A DNA stretch of 64,000 bases from Monosiga brevicollis MX1 (GCF_000002865.3 NW_001865039.1:2926108-2990107), one strand, 5' to 3'. Shown: positions 1-11,982, counted from the stretch's first letter. The notes: generated from the sequence alone by a model not told the origin. Translations and numbers: made by a program.

Positions 1-1026
1 CAATCATGGAATATCAATAAAAAAATGCGAGAACACTACTGTTTCCACTGTTCAGCGCAGATCACAACAATGTCGTCCAGATGATAAGATGTGGTGTCAT
101 CACTCGGCAGCCTAACTAACCCGCGCGAGTTTGATACAATGTGCCAAACGATCGACACGAGTTTCATCCGGTCCAAAAAGGATGGTCCGGGCGATCCAGT
201 AGCTAATCTGTTGTGCGAAGAGTGGCAAGGGGGTACGGTTAGGAAGAGGTGAGTCAGCGGAGAAAGGTGTCGAGGCTTGGGCTTGGCCGTCGTGTGTGTC
301 ACCCACATTGTTAAAGCGGTGGGTCATGGCCATGACATTGGGAGCACGTTCCATCTTGTCCACTCGTGTCCAGGCACAGTTGACTAGTTCCTACATCCGG
401 ATACCGAGTGGCAACGCATGGAAGAGAGCTTAAGCTGCAGAAAAGGGCCTCGAAGTCAATGTGGCACCAGAAGTTCTGGGGTGGCCTGTGGGTTTTGGTC
501 GGAGAGCAGGGAGCAAACCTTTTTACTGATGGCGCGAAAGCTTTGAATGTCCAGCAAAGTAAGTTGTTGCTACAATATGAAGGACATACACAGACACACA
601 CGTTGTGAGGCCATAGGTTTGGAGGTTTTAAGCAACAGGGCGTGAGGTTCAGCTGACCGCAATGTCCTCTGGGGGGATCAGTTTCTCAATGCGGTCGGTA
701 ATTTGTTGCTTGGCGCGTTCCTAGCAGAGGCAGACAAAAGCACCAAAGGATTTTGGTTCATCGCATGATGAGAGATTGGCGTGATGGATGCTTGAAGTTC
801 TGGCATTGGGAGGGCCGGGCATTGGTACCTCGGCCGAAAGTGTGTCGTCAAACTCTGAGGCAAAAGTTTCTTCAGCATTGAAGATGGCATCCTCTTCCAG
901 GCGCAGTTGTTCATCTGTGAGCTCTGAGTGCATGGCTTCAAGGTCAATGGCCAAGCAGGAACGTCGACGATTGAGTCTCAGCTGACGCGAGCGCGACGGG
1001 GTGGTTGGCGTTGGCGTCGCAGCCAT
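1..1026 (-). CDS. RalGPS-like Ras-family guanine nucleotide exchange factor (5' part; runs off the left edge)
   Basis: Likely catalyses GDP/GTP exchange on a Ras-family GTPase. Five phase-0 exons join cleanly: 1026-829, 720-658, 569-519, 390-307 and 207-121 (161 residues). After a 66-residue N-terminus comes the start of a CDC25/RasGEF catalytic domain: PPEDIA, then QQLTLLDIQSFRAI, then ELVNCAW, then APNVMAMTHRFNN, then ISYWIARTIL. The order 'DI..F.AI..EL..C.W....APNV' resembles RalGPS1/2 more than SOS or RasGRF, and RalGPS also carries the domain near its N-terminus. ATG 1026 has a good context (gccATGG) and an in-frame TGA 21 nt upstream. The rest of the catalytic domain and any C-terminal PH domain lie outside the window. 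The family call is firm; the RalGPS subtype is an inference from motif spacing. Confidence 0.82.
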
Positions 1027-1490
1027 GGCGGACTTGCTCGGGCGTTCTCAGGCCGGGACAAAAAAAAAAAAAAAGGCAAAGAGAAAGGGCGTGGATCAGC
1101 TGTGTGCTGAGAGGCCTGGGCCAGCACCAAGTGTTCATCAAGTGACCAGCATGGCGCGGCGGGAAGATCAACCAACAGCGACTTCCGAGAAGCAGCCTGT
1201 TCTGCAAGTATCAACTCGCAAGAGGCTTGCGGGGCTCGCTGTCTCACAGGCCACCGTCTACAAACTGGGCAGCGCACAAGCTAGCGCAAGACTACGTTCT
1301 AATCCCCAACCTCAGTTTCCCCCTCCCCCCCAAAAAAACCCCCTAGTCGAATCGGCCAGACCCCAGTCTACAACCCGAGTAGCCAGGCAGAGTGGGGGCG
1401 GGGCAAGATACACACAGCCGCGCATAGAAAAAAAAAAAAGAAAAAAAAAATTGATCAAAATCGGTGCCAACACTGCTCAAACAGTCTGAC

Positions 1491-1555
<65 letters not shown>

Positions 1556-2212
1556 GAAAGAAAAAGACGAACAAAGACATAGATGCAGAGAAGAGAGAAT
1601 AAGGACCAAGAGAAGGTGGAGAAGAGAAGAGAGTTAACTTGGTGGAGAAGAAGAGAGACAGAGAGAGCGCGCGAGTGACAGAGAGACAGAGAGACGGGGA
1701 GCGCGCGCGTGACAGAGAGACGGGGAGAGAGCGAGAAGAGATTGATAAGAAAGCGCATAATTATAACATAGTGAGAGACATAAAGGCATAGTCAGTCGTC
1801 AGAGAAGAAAAACAAAGAGAATGAAACACTCGGACGAGATGAAAGATGGCTGTTGTGGGTTCGGCACGAACGGATTGATGTGGCTGGCTGGGATAGGGAC
1901 AGGGCAACGAGGCTGAAACATTATTTGGTGCAGATGGTCGAGATCACCTGCACATTGACCCGAGAAACCTTTCAAAGGCTTGACCTTGTCATGAGCCTGA
2001 CACCAGGTGATGATAGAGCCAACATGGCAGACTAGGCCGGTTACAGCTGATCGGTGCAAGGTGTAGAAGATGCAAAGTGTCGAGTTGTCTTCGCTTCGCC
2101 TTGGCCAGCGTGGTTGGGCAATTCAGTACCACTCTCACCCCAAGTCTTCTCCATCATTGGCTTCATAATATTCACTATTTTCGGACACGGCCAGTTGTGA
2201 ACAGCTGCGGCA
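1027..2212. other. Intergenic, repeat-rich spacer
   Basis: No supportable gene. It holds a poly-A run near 1061-1075, a (CA)n microsatellite at about 1492-1554 and a GA-rich purine stretch at about 1555-1740. It must contain the 3' end of the uL23m transcript and the promoter of the RasGEF gene, both on the minus strand. Open frames here come from low-complexity sequence. Confidence 0.6.
1492..1554. repeat. (CA)n microsatellite
   Basis: About 31 uninterrupted CA units, followed directly by a purine-rich GA stretch. Confidence 0.95.
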
Positions 2213-3035
2213 CTACTCGTCAGTCTCCAGTTCGAAGAGAAGCTCCTTGCTAGGAAACTCAAAGTGCTGTCCCTCGGGCTACAAGAGACCACCAATCAAG
2301 CGAGAGTACCAATGCCCAGAGACAAAACAAGTAAGAATTATGTCATGGTCGGAGTCAGCCCACAGGCAGCGTCCCTTGCCTCCCTGCCTCCCTGCCAAAG
2401 CTATGCGGTGCACATGCCACATACGAGAGTCACATAGGCGAGCTTGTAATCAGCACGTTTGTTGCGATGGTTTGTGCGACGATTCCTCTTGGTCTTGCCT
2501 AGACAGATGAAAGCACGCGCAAGGCATGAGCCAGTCTCAACCAGGCGCTTCTTCAAGCCACTCTCAACACCGTTGCTGCGCATGCGGTATCATACCAAGG
2601 ACAATCTGTGTGTTGACGCGCTCAACCTCCAGGCCGTAAATAGACGAGAGGTAGTTCTTAATCTCTGGCTTGTTCATCCTGCGCATCAATGGCCCAGGAT
2701 TAAAGGACGTCAAGATGAGTGTTGAGCAGCCAGGGTCGGGAACAAAGGCATGCTGGGCGAGCTACGCAAGTCGAGGGCGCGGCACAGAGCAAGTCAAGGC
2801 AGCTGAGGTGCACGCACTTCATGTCAACTCGAAACACGAGGTCGTTGGGCGCCCGCTCGCGGCGCACGGCCTCATTGCGAGGATAGATGGGACGCCCACT
2901 CTTGGGATGTGTGGCCACCTGGCCCTGCTGAATCGGCATGGGGTTGCTTGATGGCCGTACCAACGCCACCGTATACTCGGGCATAAATACTCGCACACCT
3001 CGAAAGGCCGTGCTGAGAGCCTTGTTCGCTGCCAT
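2213..3035 (-). CDS. MRPL23: Mitochondrial large-subunit ribosomal protein uL23m (MRPL23)
   Basis: Structural protein of the mitochondrial 54S/39S subunit, sited near the exit tunnel in known mitoribosomes. Four exons: 3035-2818, 2678-2596, 2498-2425 and 2278-2213, giving 146 residues with consistent phases. The N-terminus MAANKALSTAFRGVRVFMPE leads into VALVRPSSN. Exon 2 carries MNKPEIKNYLSSIYGLEVERV, matching the helix 'M.R.DLRNYLE.IY' of animal MRPL23. Exon 3 gives GKTKRNRRTNHRNKRADYK, then LAYVTL. The last exon gives PEGQHFEFPSKELLF, the usual 'G..F.FP' ending, before TAG. The length is close to that of the human protein. Mitochondrial location is inferred from the family; no strong presequence is obvious. 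Confidence 0.9.
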
Positions 3036-3501
3036 CGTGTCACACACACACAAGAAAAAAAAAAAAAAATGAAACGAAACCACAAAGAGACCTCGAGATG
3101 AAGCTAAAACTATAGTTGTGAACATGTGGTTCCTTTGTGTCTGCGTGCATGCAAATGGTCGTGTTGGCCCGTGTGCCACTCGTCTTGCACACTCTTCTTC
3201 CTGTACCTCCTGCAGCGTGAGCTTTTCTCATCCCGCTGCGCTGCGGATCCACCCGACCAACCTTCAACCCCGGGGTGTAACAGTTTCCCCGCGGCAAGAG
3301 TTTCCAAAATTGGTACAAACTTCATCGAGAGCAGCACAAGGCCAAAAGAAAGGCTCACGCATGTCATCAACGCACACCGACACCAGGCCTCACTGATCGC
3401 GCGGGCTGCGCGCGTCATTCGCGGCCGCATCAGGTCTTGGACTGCGTGCGCCTGTGCATCAGTCTACCTGCGGCTGCACCAGGCGCCCGGCGATCCCAGT
3501 C

Positions 3502-6500
3502 ATGTTGTTCCGCCGCCTGGGCCGCGCCGGAGCGGCCTGCATTGTGGCCTCGGTGCTGGTCAACCTCTTTTTGCTGGGCTACTACCTGGCCCCAACAAGT
3601 CCAGATGCTGCCCAGCTCGAGTTGCCTCGTGTGCGCCAGGTCGGGGAGCATCCCGCGCCGGGACATCCAGATCCAGTCGGAATCCATAAGGCCCTCGACG
3701 TGGTACCTCCACCTGCTCCTGGCCCTCGGCCCCCACCTCCTCCGCCCCCACCAGGTCCGCTGCCCGTTGACCCTGTGGTCAGCACCAAGCCACGCACTAC
3801 ACCTGGCTTGATCTCAGTCATTACCACCAAAGCTGCTCCTGCTCCCGCTCCCGCTCCTGCTCCTGCTCCCGCTCCCGCTCCAGCTCCAGCTCCAGCTCCA
3901 GCTCCATCACAAAATGAGAAGATTGTCGCTCCCAAGGAAGAGGATGATGACAATGACGAGCCAGACATTAACGAAGATCCAGATGAAAACCTCGAAATGG
4001 CCGTCGGCCAGGATGTAGCCGAAGGCAACCTCGATACCTCACGTGCCAAACAGCAGGTCAACACAAAGGCCAAAGCAAACAAGGATGCGGCAGCCAGCAA
4101 CGATGACGGTGAAGAACGAGGCGCCACAGATGATGACGAGGCCAGCAACACGAACGATGAAGAGCTCAATACCGGAACCACCTCCTTTACTTATCGGGGT
4201 CTGCTGGAAGGAGCCACTAGTCCGCCCCTCATTGGTGTCATTACGGGTGGCAACAAACCCTCTGTTCAAACCAATCGTCAGGCCGTGATCGATACTTGGT
4301 TCTGCGACACTTGCTACATGGTGACACGAGAAGAGGTCAACACCCCACGCGTCATACGCCTCTCAGAGTATGCTGAAAATGGCGGTCACAAGGGCCTACC
4401 CCGCAAGGTCAAGCACATGTTTGCCGAAATCCACAACGCATTTGGACAAAAGTTTGAATGGTTTATCAAGGTTCGGTACCCGCTCCCGCCACCTGCTCCC
4501 ATGCTTGTGCAGTCTTGTAGTCTTGTGCTCACCACAAGTGCCCAAACGCTCCCATTGTCACAGGCTGATGACGACACCTTCTTCAATATGCCACGCTTGC
4601 TCAAGACTTTGAGTGCGTTTGACAGCAGCATCCCCGTCTACTTTGGCAAGCCCTTTGCCACCAAGCTCTCGGGCGTGGCTGGTCCGGGGCCCCTCTGGAA
4701 AGATTTTACGGCTCTCAACTTTTGCCACGGTGGTGCTGGCTACGTCCTCAGCCGAGCCCTTCTCGACATTGTGGGCCCGTACATCCGCGACGCTCCCGTC
4801 ACCACCTCCCTCGAGGATGCAGCCGTTGCCTCCGTCCTCTACATGTACTCGGGTGTCAAGTGCATCAACATTAATGCCCGTATGTTTGGTGGCTTTGACT
4901 TGGTGGCCAATGCTCACGACCAAGACCTGATCCGCACTCAAATTCAGGGCTATGAACGCAGTGACCCCAGCATTCTACTCAAAACGGCGTCCATTCACTC
5001 CGTCAAGGCGGAAATGACAACGTATCTGGATCGCATGTACCGCAACCTTTACGCCAACACCAGTGCCGACCAGCTGCGCCGTGTTGACGACTTGGCTGAA
5101 CGTGACCTCGAAGCCAAGCGACCCACCTTCACAACAGCTTGGAACTGTACCCTGTCCGCCCCTGCCGGTAGTCACAAGGCCATTTGCATGCAGTCTGCAC
5201 TCAAGTCCCGACCTCCCAGCCGACCTCCGGCCCTCGACGTCGCCGAAGCCCTCAAACTCAAGCGACCCGCTACCGCTCAGCCATGCCCGGCCCCTGATGC
5301 CCGGCCTTCCGCGCCTCACGCCTGGCTGCGGGCCAGCTGGACCTTGCCCACTGCCCAAGAATCAAACACAGGCACGCAGCCTCTGGCTGCAGAGCCAAGC
5401 CACTTGCGGCAGGCCATCCTGGTGGCTTTGGATGAGTTTGAAGGCACGGCACTGGCCTCGCTGCGACTGCTGCATCAAAGCCTCCGTGCTTCGGGATCAG
5501 CGGCTACTCTCATTGTTTTCAGCACCGAGCCAGAGCGTCTTGCCAATGGTCCCGAGGCCACCGCCTGTGGGGTGGAAATTGTAGGCTACGACCCTCTGCT
5601 CATCGGCCAATTGTATGCCAAGCGCAATTCGTACAAGATTACAGACCAGATGCAAGCCCTGGCCGCCTTTCAGGCGCACCTTCGCGAGCACGAGGCCGAG
5701 TACGACCGTGTCTTGGCCGTTCCTCTTGACACAATCTTCCAGCATGACCCGTTTGCTGCCCTGCCTGATCGGGATGGCATCCTGCTTTTCATCGAGGATC
5801 CTGTTGTCGTGCACTACAACCCACCTTGTTTTGGAGGGGCCATCAAAACGCACGAGGTACCTGCTGAGCTCTCCATGGAAACCTTTGCCGGTACACCCGC
5901 CGCTGTTGTCGATATGCTGGCCATTCTACTGGACGTCAATTATCGCACCCGGCAATGCCCCTTCAAGGTGGCCGCCATGATTGACATTTACCAAAAGTCG
6001 GTGGCAATCCACCACCCGGTCGCCGTCATCAACCCCTGGGACGGCCCTGTTGCCTTTATCAGCGAGCGCCAGCCCGTTCGCGCCATTGCCGCTCCTCCCA
6101 ACTCTGCGCAGACGCCTGGACCGGGGAACATGCTGCTAGTGAACCAGGCACGGCGTGTGGTGGCCTGGGTGGTGGCTTACCGAGCGCAGGCCGAAGCCCC
6201 ACAAGAAGGTCCGGTGGTCATACCACCGCAAGACACGATCAAGACAGATCTTGAATTGGCCCTCGAGCAGACGCCGGACAAGCTTCACTCGGTGCTGCGA
6301 AAGATTGCAACTTTTCAAGATCCCAGTCCGGCAGAATGGCTGCCCGACAGCAAGGCATATCTGCGGTGGTCGGCCCTGGGTGCTCTTTCGGCCCGAAGTG
6401 CGCCACTCCAGGCATTCAAGCCTCTATGGGAATTACTTGCGCGAGCCTCGACGTTCTCGTCCATGGCGGACCGCCCTATGGCCCAACGCGTAGCATTGCC

Positions 6501-7501
6501 CAGCACGCATAAGACTGGCAATATTGTGGCGCTGGGCCTGCTTTTTCGTTTTGCAGCTCGCCACCACCGCCACATCTTTCACCGCGGGGAGTGGCCTTTT
6601 CTGCCACTCGAGGTGATCAAGAGTCCAGATCCGTCTTTTGCTGGTCAATACGACATGGTCTTGAGCCAGCTGTGTGCCAAAGGGCAGTGGCATTATGCCG
6701 AATTCGGCCATGCCGACAAGATGTACACGCACATCCTGGGACCTGATCATCGCCGTGTGTTGATGATTGAGGACCCGGCTCAACATTACTTGAACTGGCT
6801 TTACTTTTACGTCATCCCCAAAAAGCGCAAGTTTAAGCCACAAACGATTGTAGCCCAGTATGTGGAGAGCCGCATGAACCGCAATCTGCAGCTCCAGGAG
6901 TTTGCCGTGCGGTCGGAATCTCAATATCGTGCTTTTCTGCAAAAGTACTTGAGCAAGTTTGACGTGGTCATTTTGCGCGAGCGGCTAGACGAAGGCTTGG
7001 TCCTGTTGCGCCGCAAATTCAACTGGAACTTGGAGGACATTACCTATGTCAAACCCTCGACCTCAGGAACACGGTTTGATGGCAAGTTTTTGGCGCGCAC
7101 ACCCCGCGTGGACGCATTACCGGAAGAGCTTCAAAAGGGCATCCGGGACCTGGTACAGCTGGATCAACGGTTTTACGACGACATGACCCAGCGATTCGAC
7201 GAGCAGGTCTCGCAGCAGTCTGATGACTTTCACACCGAGGTTTGTTGTGACCGCGCTGCTGGGGATAGTCAGAGCCAGGTAACAGGAGGGTGGGAAGGAG
7301 TCGAGTTTACAGTGTGTGAACTGACGATCATGTCTGGTGGGGGGATAGGTAAACACGTTTCAAAAGGTCCAGTCCACCTTGACTGAGCTGTGCCGCCGGC
7401 ACAACGGGCACCCGGTCTGCAAGTGGTATCAGCTAGATGAATACTCTATGTTTGGTATGCTCGGCCCGGAGGGCTACACCAAGGCCGTGCCTCTCATATA
7501 A
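3502..7501 (+). CDS. Multidomain Golgi-type glycosyltransferase/sulfotransferase: GT31, GT-A-like and Gal3ST-like domains
   Basis: Predicted 1265-residue type II membrane protein from exons 3502-4470, 4564-7239 and 7349-7501. Residues about 9-30 form a signal anchor (CIVASVLVNLFLLGYYL), followed by Pro-rich and (AP)n stretches and an acidic linker. Residues about 235-520 are a GT31 (C1GALT/fringe-like) domain with WFIK joined across intron 1 to ADDDTFF (D325-D327, metal binding) and a downstream LED motif. Residues about 600-815 look like a second GT-A fold with PLDTIFQHDPF and a CFGG motif. Residues about 970-1265 resemble galactose-3-O-sulfotransferase: HKTGN (PAPS loop), then FDVVILRERLDEGLVLLRR and WNLEDITYVK. 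Probably builds and sulfates a galactose-containing glycan in the Golgi. The GT31 and Gal3ST calls are motif-based; the middle domain is less certain. ATG 3502 was chosen because the frame upstream lacks an ATG. Confidence 0.8.
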
Positions 7502-8076
7502 AGTCTTGTGTTTGTTCGTGATGGCCGAGTTGATCAATAATGCAATGCATGATGATGAGTGAAGGCATACCATCCACCAAGCGCGTGTGTCGGCTGTGGG
7601 CGTGTGCTTGCCCTAGAATCATGATGGGCTGTCCACACTCCACGCACAGAAGATCTTCATCCACCACCACAGCCGGAAAAAAAAAACCCATTTGTACATC
7701 ATGATCAAGCACCACACACACTCAACTGCAGTCAGATGTAGGCCCAAAAACCTACTACATATGTGTGTGTGTGTGTGTGTTCCTCCAAAATAAAAGTTTG
7801 TGTGAGAGTGAGAGATCTACAGTTTTTTTTTTTTTTGGGGGGGGATCGGTGTAGGTGGTGTAGTGGGTAGGTGGGGTTTCTGTCGATGGCAGTGGGAACG
7901 TGGAAACGTGGGAACGTGGGAGCGCGTCCATGAGTTGGCAGAGGGTACCAAGCGATGCGATCTTGAGAAGAGAATGTGTTGACTGTGTCTGGTCTGGTCA
8001 GCTTTGAAGATCAAGAGGAAGATGCGTCAATACTGGTTGTTCACGTGTCAATGTTTGTGTTGTAGTATTAGGCAAC
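7502..8076. other. Intergenic spacer with (TG)n tract and candidate polyA signal
   Basis: No gene seen. It contains a (TG)9 tract at about 7762-7780, an AATAAA at 7789-7794 (about 290 nt after the upstream stop, a plausible polyadenylation signal) and a poly-T/poly-G stretch near 7822-7846. The promoter of the downstream hydrolase gene should lie at the right end. Confidence 0.5.
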
Positions 8077-11000
8077 ATGCGCTGGATGCTTGGCCTGGCC
8101 GTGACCGCCCTCGTCGCTGTCAGCGGTAAGAACTACCATGCTTCCAGGAAGCCTTTCGCTTTCACAATGAGCTGATTGGGCCCAGGGAAAACTTCTTGTC
8201 GCAGTCACGTCGGCGCAGCTTCTTTTGTTTGAGCACTCGTGCGTGGCTCGTGCCACACCACTCTTGTGCACATCCACATACATGCACGCTCCTGGGGGGC
8301 GGGAACTGGCATCTGAGACTCGAGCATTTCTTTTCTCACGCTTGTTGGATCCGATCAAATTCGTTCCTTGCCTTTGTACGCCTTTGTAGACGGGGCTTCA
8401 CCCTGGGATTGCGATGCTCTCGTCCCGGGCGTGTGCGGATTTCCCTTCCCAAATAATTTTTGGCGCAGCGAGACAGGTCGTGTCAATGTGTCCCTGAACA
8501 CGTTCCCCGTTTCTCGAGAGGGCCAAGACATCAATCCAGAGCAGGCGGGGATGACGGAAATGGACGGATTTTCTCCCTTCCCCATGATTAGCACCTATTT
8601 TCACGATCTCGATGACAGCCAGCTCGCACACTACTGGAACATTGAAGTCTCAGAGGAGCCTGCTGCCCTTTCCATCCTGCTTGAGGTCGACACGGGCAAG
8701 ATGATCCCTCATTGGGTTGAGCTTGATCATTCGGCCGATGACTTGCATCCCAGGGTCCGTCTGTGAATGTCATGCCTTGTTGCTATAGGCTTGAAATGCT
8801 CGTGTGAAACATTCTAGCGCACACAACCCTGTCTTAAGCTCACCTAGCCCTTCGTGCTCGATGCGATGCAACTGGTGTTGATCCCAGGTCTACAACCGCT
8901 CGCTGATCATGTGGCCAGCCTATCGCCTTCGAGACAACACGACTTATATTGTGGCCTTTCGGGGTCTTACCACTACCGCGGGTGGACCTGTGCTTCCATC
9001 GAGCGCCTTTGCAGCACTGCGAGATAACCTCACTTCAACCAACCCAGCCGTGGAAGCCCGTCGTACCAAATACGACAACTTCATCTTTCCAACCCTGGCT
9101 CAAGCCGGTGCGTTTTGTCTTGTCACGCATCGATTGAAAACGTTGGTTCAAGCACATGGGCTTGGTTGAGTTTTGCCATCTCATGGCGCTGCTCACGTCT
9201 GCAGGCATCTCGCGTTCCAGCTTGACCTTGGCTTGGGACTTTACCACCGCTGGTACCCACGTCCTGACAAATCGCTTCTTGTCCATGCGCGAGGATGCAT
9301 TCAAACGCACCACCGACGGCATTGACTTTCGCATCACGGAAGTCAAGGTGCGTACCTGCTGGCATTGGACACGCTGCTTGGCATAGTATGGGACGTTGAC
9401 GTTAACTTGGACTTTTGTGTGTCTTCGCCGTTGACTTCTTTCGCTTTCTTTCTTTTCGTTTTTTTTTTTTTTTTTTTTTTTTTTTCTTTTTAATCTGCCA
9501 TGGTGCCGTTCCAAAGGAGAACACCAACGATTTCATCGCTCGAGAAATTCACGGCACGATGGTAGTACCGTGGTACCTCACAATGTTCGAGTCAAGCCCA
9601 GCAGTTCGCCTCAACGTGCAGACCAACGACCCAAACACAGCCGTTTACAACGGTGATGGCGAGGTGGAATTCACCATGACCATTCCACGAAGCCTTGTCG
9701 AGTCGAAGACACAGGGCATGCTGGTGCAATATGGTCATGGTCTTTTTGGCGCTCAGCGCGAAGTCTTGACTGACTACCTCGCTGAGCAATCTAATCGGGA
9801 CGGATACATTCTCTTTGCTGTCAACTGGCTTGGCATGTGCTATGAAGACGTGCTCACCATTGCCTCCATTGTCTCGGAAGACTTGACCAACTTTGCCGCC
9901 ATTCCTGATCGGTATGCGACGCCTTCAATCAAGATCGTTGCGTGCAAGGATGGCAAATGGTGCACCTCTTTGTTTTGTTTTGCTTTTAGTGTCCAGAAAG
10001 CTAATGTGTCACTTTGCTTTTTCAATTTTTTTATTTTTTTTTTTTGCAGTTCACATCAGGGCATGTTGAACGCTTTGTTGATGATGCGCCTGGCATCGTC
10101 CCCGGCGTTTTACACGTCGGAACACCTGACATTCAATGGCACTACGGTCATCGACCCGACTCGTCGCCACTACTACGGCAACAGCCAAGGTGTGTGCTTC
10201 CAAGTTGTCAAAGTGTCATGATGCTCGCGAGGCTCGCGATGCCTTGTCACAATGGAATTCCGGTTGTGCGACTGGGTGCTACAGGTGGCATTTACGGCAG
10301 CGTCTACATGGCACTCACCACGGACGTGGTTCGAGGTGTTATCGGCGTTCCGGGTGCGCCATACAGCCTCCTCCTGCCCCGCAGCAAGGACTTTGCCGTG
10401 CTGTTTGACATCCTGAAGGTTCGTGACGCCACTTGGCTTCCACGGGACAAAAGCTGGCTGGTCAACCTGTCATTTTGCGAGAACTCTTGCACGTATCAAC
10501 TGAGTTTTAGATTTGCGCCAAATCTTTGTGGCTTTTCAGGTCCAGTGTCTGATGTTCGGTCTTGTTGACCCTTTGATCGCCTCTCTTTCAAATAGGCTCG
10601 CTATGATGACAGCTCGGACCGTGTTTTCTTGCTATCTTCCATGCAACTTCTTTGGGATCGCATGGAGCCCTCAGGCTATTTGAATCGTGTCTCACGAGAT
10701 CTGCTCCCAAACACCCCCAAGCATCAGGTGCTGGTGCACTATGGTCTTTCCGATGCACAAGTTTCCTGGCTGGGTGGCTTGCAGCTGGCTCGCTCCCTGG
10801 TATGCGTCTTATCCACATGCCTCTCAAACAGCCACGGTTGAGCAGGTCTTGCCGCCTCTTCTCATTCTCCCGACGCGACCGCAACTTAGGATTGTCACAT
10901 GTTCTCATCCAATGTCCACGAAGGCAACTCAAGCCTTTACGGCTTTCCAATGCACGACGATGCCGAGGTGATTAGCGACGATATCAACTTTGCCCTGGGC

Positions 11001-11294
11001 TTCTATTGGAACACCCCACCGGTATGTTATGGAAGAATCGCGATTGCACAGATACCACCGCCCCTCGCACGTTCTGAGATTGGATGCCGCCTCGCCATTG
11101 CATCTTTACATTTGGTACCCGGGACGCTTTGCCAGGTGCCGACGGTCAATGTTCCACCAACTGAGGCCGACACCCACGGCAAAGAGCGCCGCTCGTTAGC
11201 CGCCCAGAAGATGATTGCCCAATTCTTTCACAACGGCACCATCTATAACCCGTGTGGCGGCCCTTGTGTGAACGAAACTTTGGCAGGTGTTTGA
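8077..11294 (+). CDS. Secreted alpha/beta-hydrolase-fold protein of bacterial type
   Basis: About ten exons. Exon 1 (8077-8125) encodes the signal peptide MRWMLGLAVTALVAVS. Exon 2 starts at 8390 with DGASPWDCDALVPGVCGFPF and PNNFWRSETGRVN, the N-terminal pattern of large secreted hydrolase-like proteins of actinobacteria and myxobacteria, as is LAWDFTTAG further on (exon at about 9207). The nucleophile elbow is GNSQGG, across the junction of the exon ending near 10190 and the next one starting near 10288 (GIYGSVYMALT); a catalytic serine is therefore likely. MLVQYGHGLFGAQRE precedes it as the oxyanion-side strand. The C-terminus (PCGGPCVNETLAGV) ends at TGA 11292-11294. Probably an extracellular or food-vacuole esterase/lipase-like enzyme; the substrate is unknown. 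Confidence 0.75.
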
Positions 11295-11982
11295 TTTGCG
11301 CGTTTTTCGAACCCTGGTGGACATCTAAACATCTAGGTTTGGCCCGGTACAAGAGCGTGGCACACGCGCCGCTTTTGCTTTCTGTTTTCTTGTTATTTTT
11401 CTTTTTTTTTCTCTCAAATACGTTTGTGCGTTCGCATGTTATGTTTCTTATGACTGATTGGATTGCTACCATCCTTCATCAATGATTTAAACCGTGAGAA
11501 GGCCATGCTTCACCAAAATTGAAGCGGAGGGCACGAGTTGGCTCAGTTTTGGGGCAGTTCCCGCAAAAAAAGTGATTTTTTTTTTTTCCTCCCCCGAAGG
11601 TATCTGCCCCAGGCTCCGAGTTTTAGTCACTTTGGCAAATCTATCGACTTTATCGCACCGGTATTTGAAGATCTGGTTGACCTAGCAAAGCGCCAAAATT
11701 CTTCATCAGCAGATCACTTGATAATCCGCTTTGAGGCTAACATTCGTCTTTCAGTCACGGTTGCTCTGCTATTCTGAATCCACCTTTCAGGTGCCGCCAT
11801 CATCTCGTTCCAGATGAAAGAGGGAAGGAAATAGAAGAAAAAGAAAGAAGAATAGGAAAAAAAAAAAGATTGAAATTGTTTTGCGAGTGGACAAGAGAGA
11901 GAAGAACACACCACACTCTTCGCCAATTTGAAATTTTACGGCAGGCAGACTAGCTGCGACATTCATGGGTATGTACCCCCCT
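11295..11982. other. Convergent intergenic spacer
   Basis: Lies between the 3' ends of the hydrolase (+) and eIF3e (-). It contains poly-T runs and an A/G-rich tract at about 11815-11880. No ORF with family support was found. Confidence 0.5.

Noticed and set aside
1343-1758. Minus-strand open frames with long Cys-Val runs
   Set aside because: They are translations of the (CA)n/(GT)n microsatellite and neighbouring purine tract, with no domain or homology.
3582-4181. 199-codon minus-strand frame inside the GT31 gene, with Gly-Ala and Ser runs
   Set aside because: It is the antisense of the (AP)n and acidic linker of the plus-strand protein.
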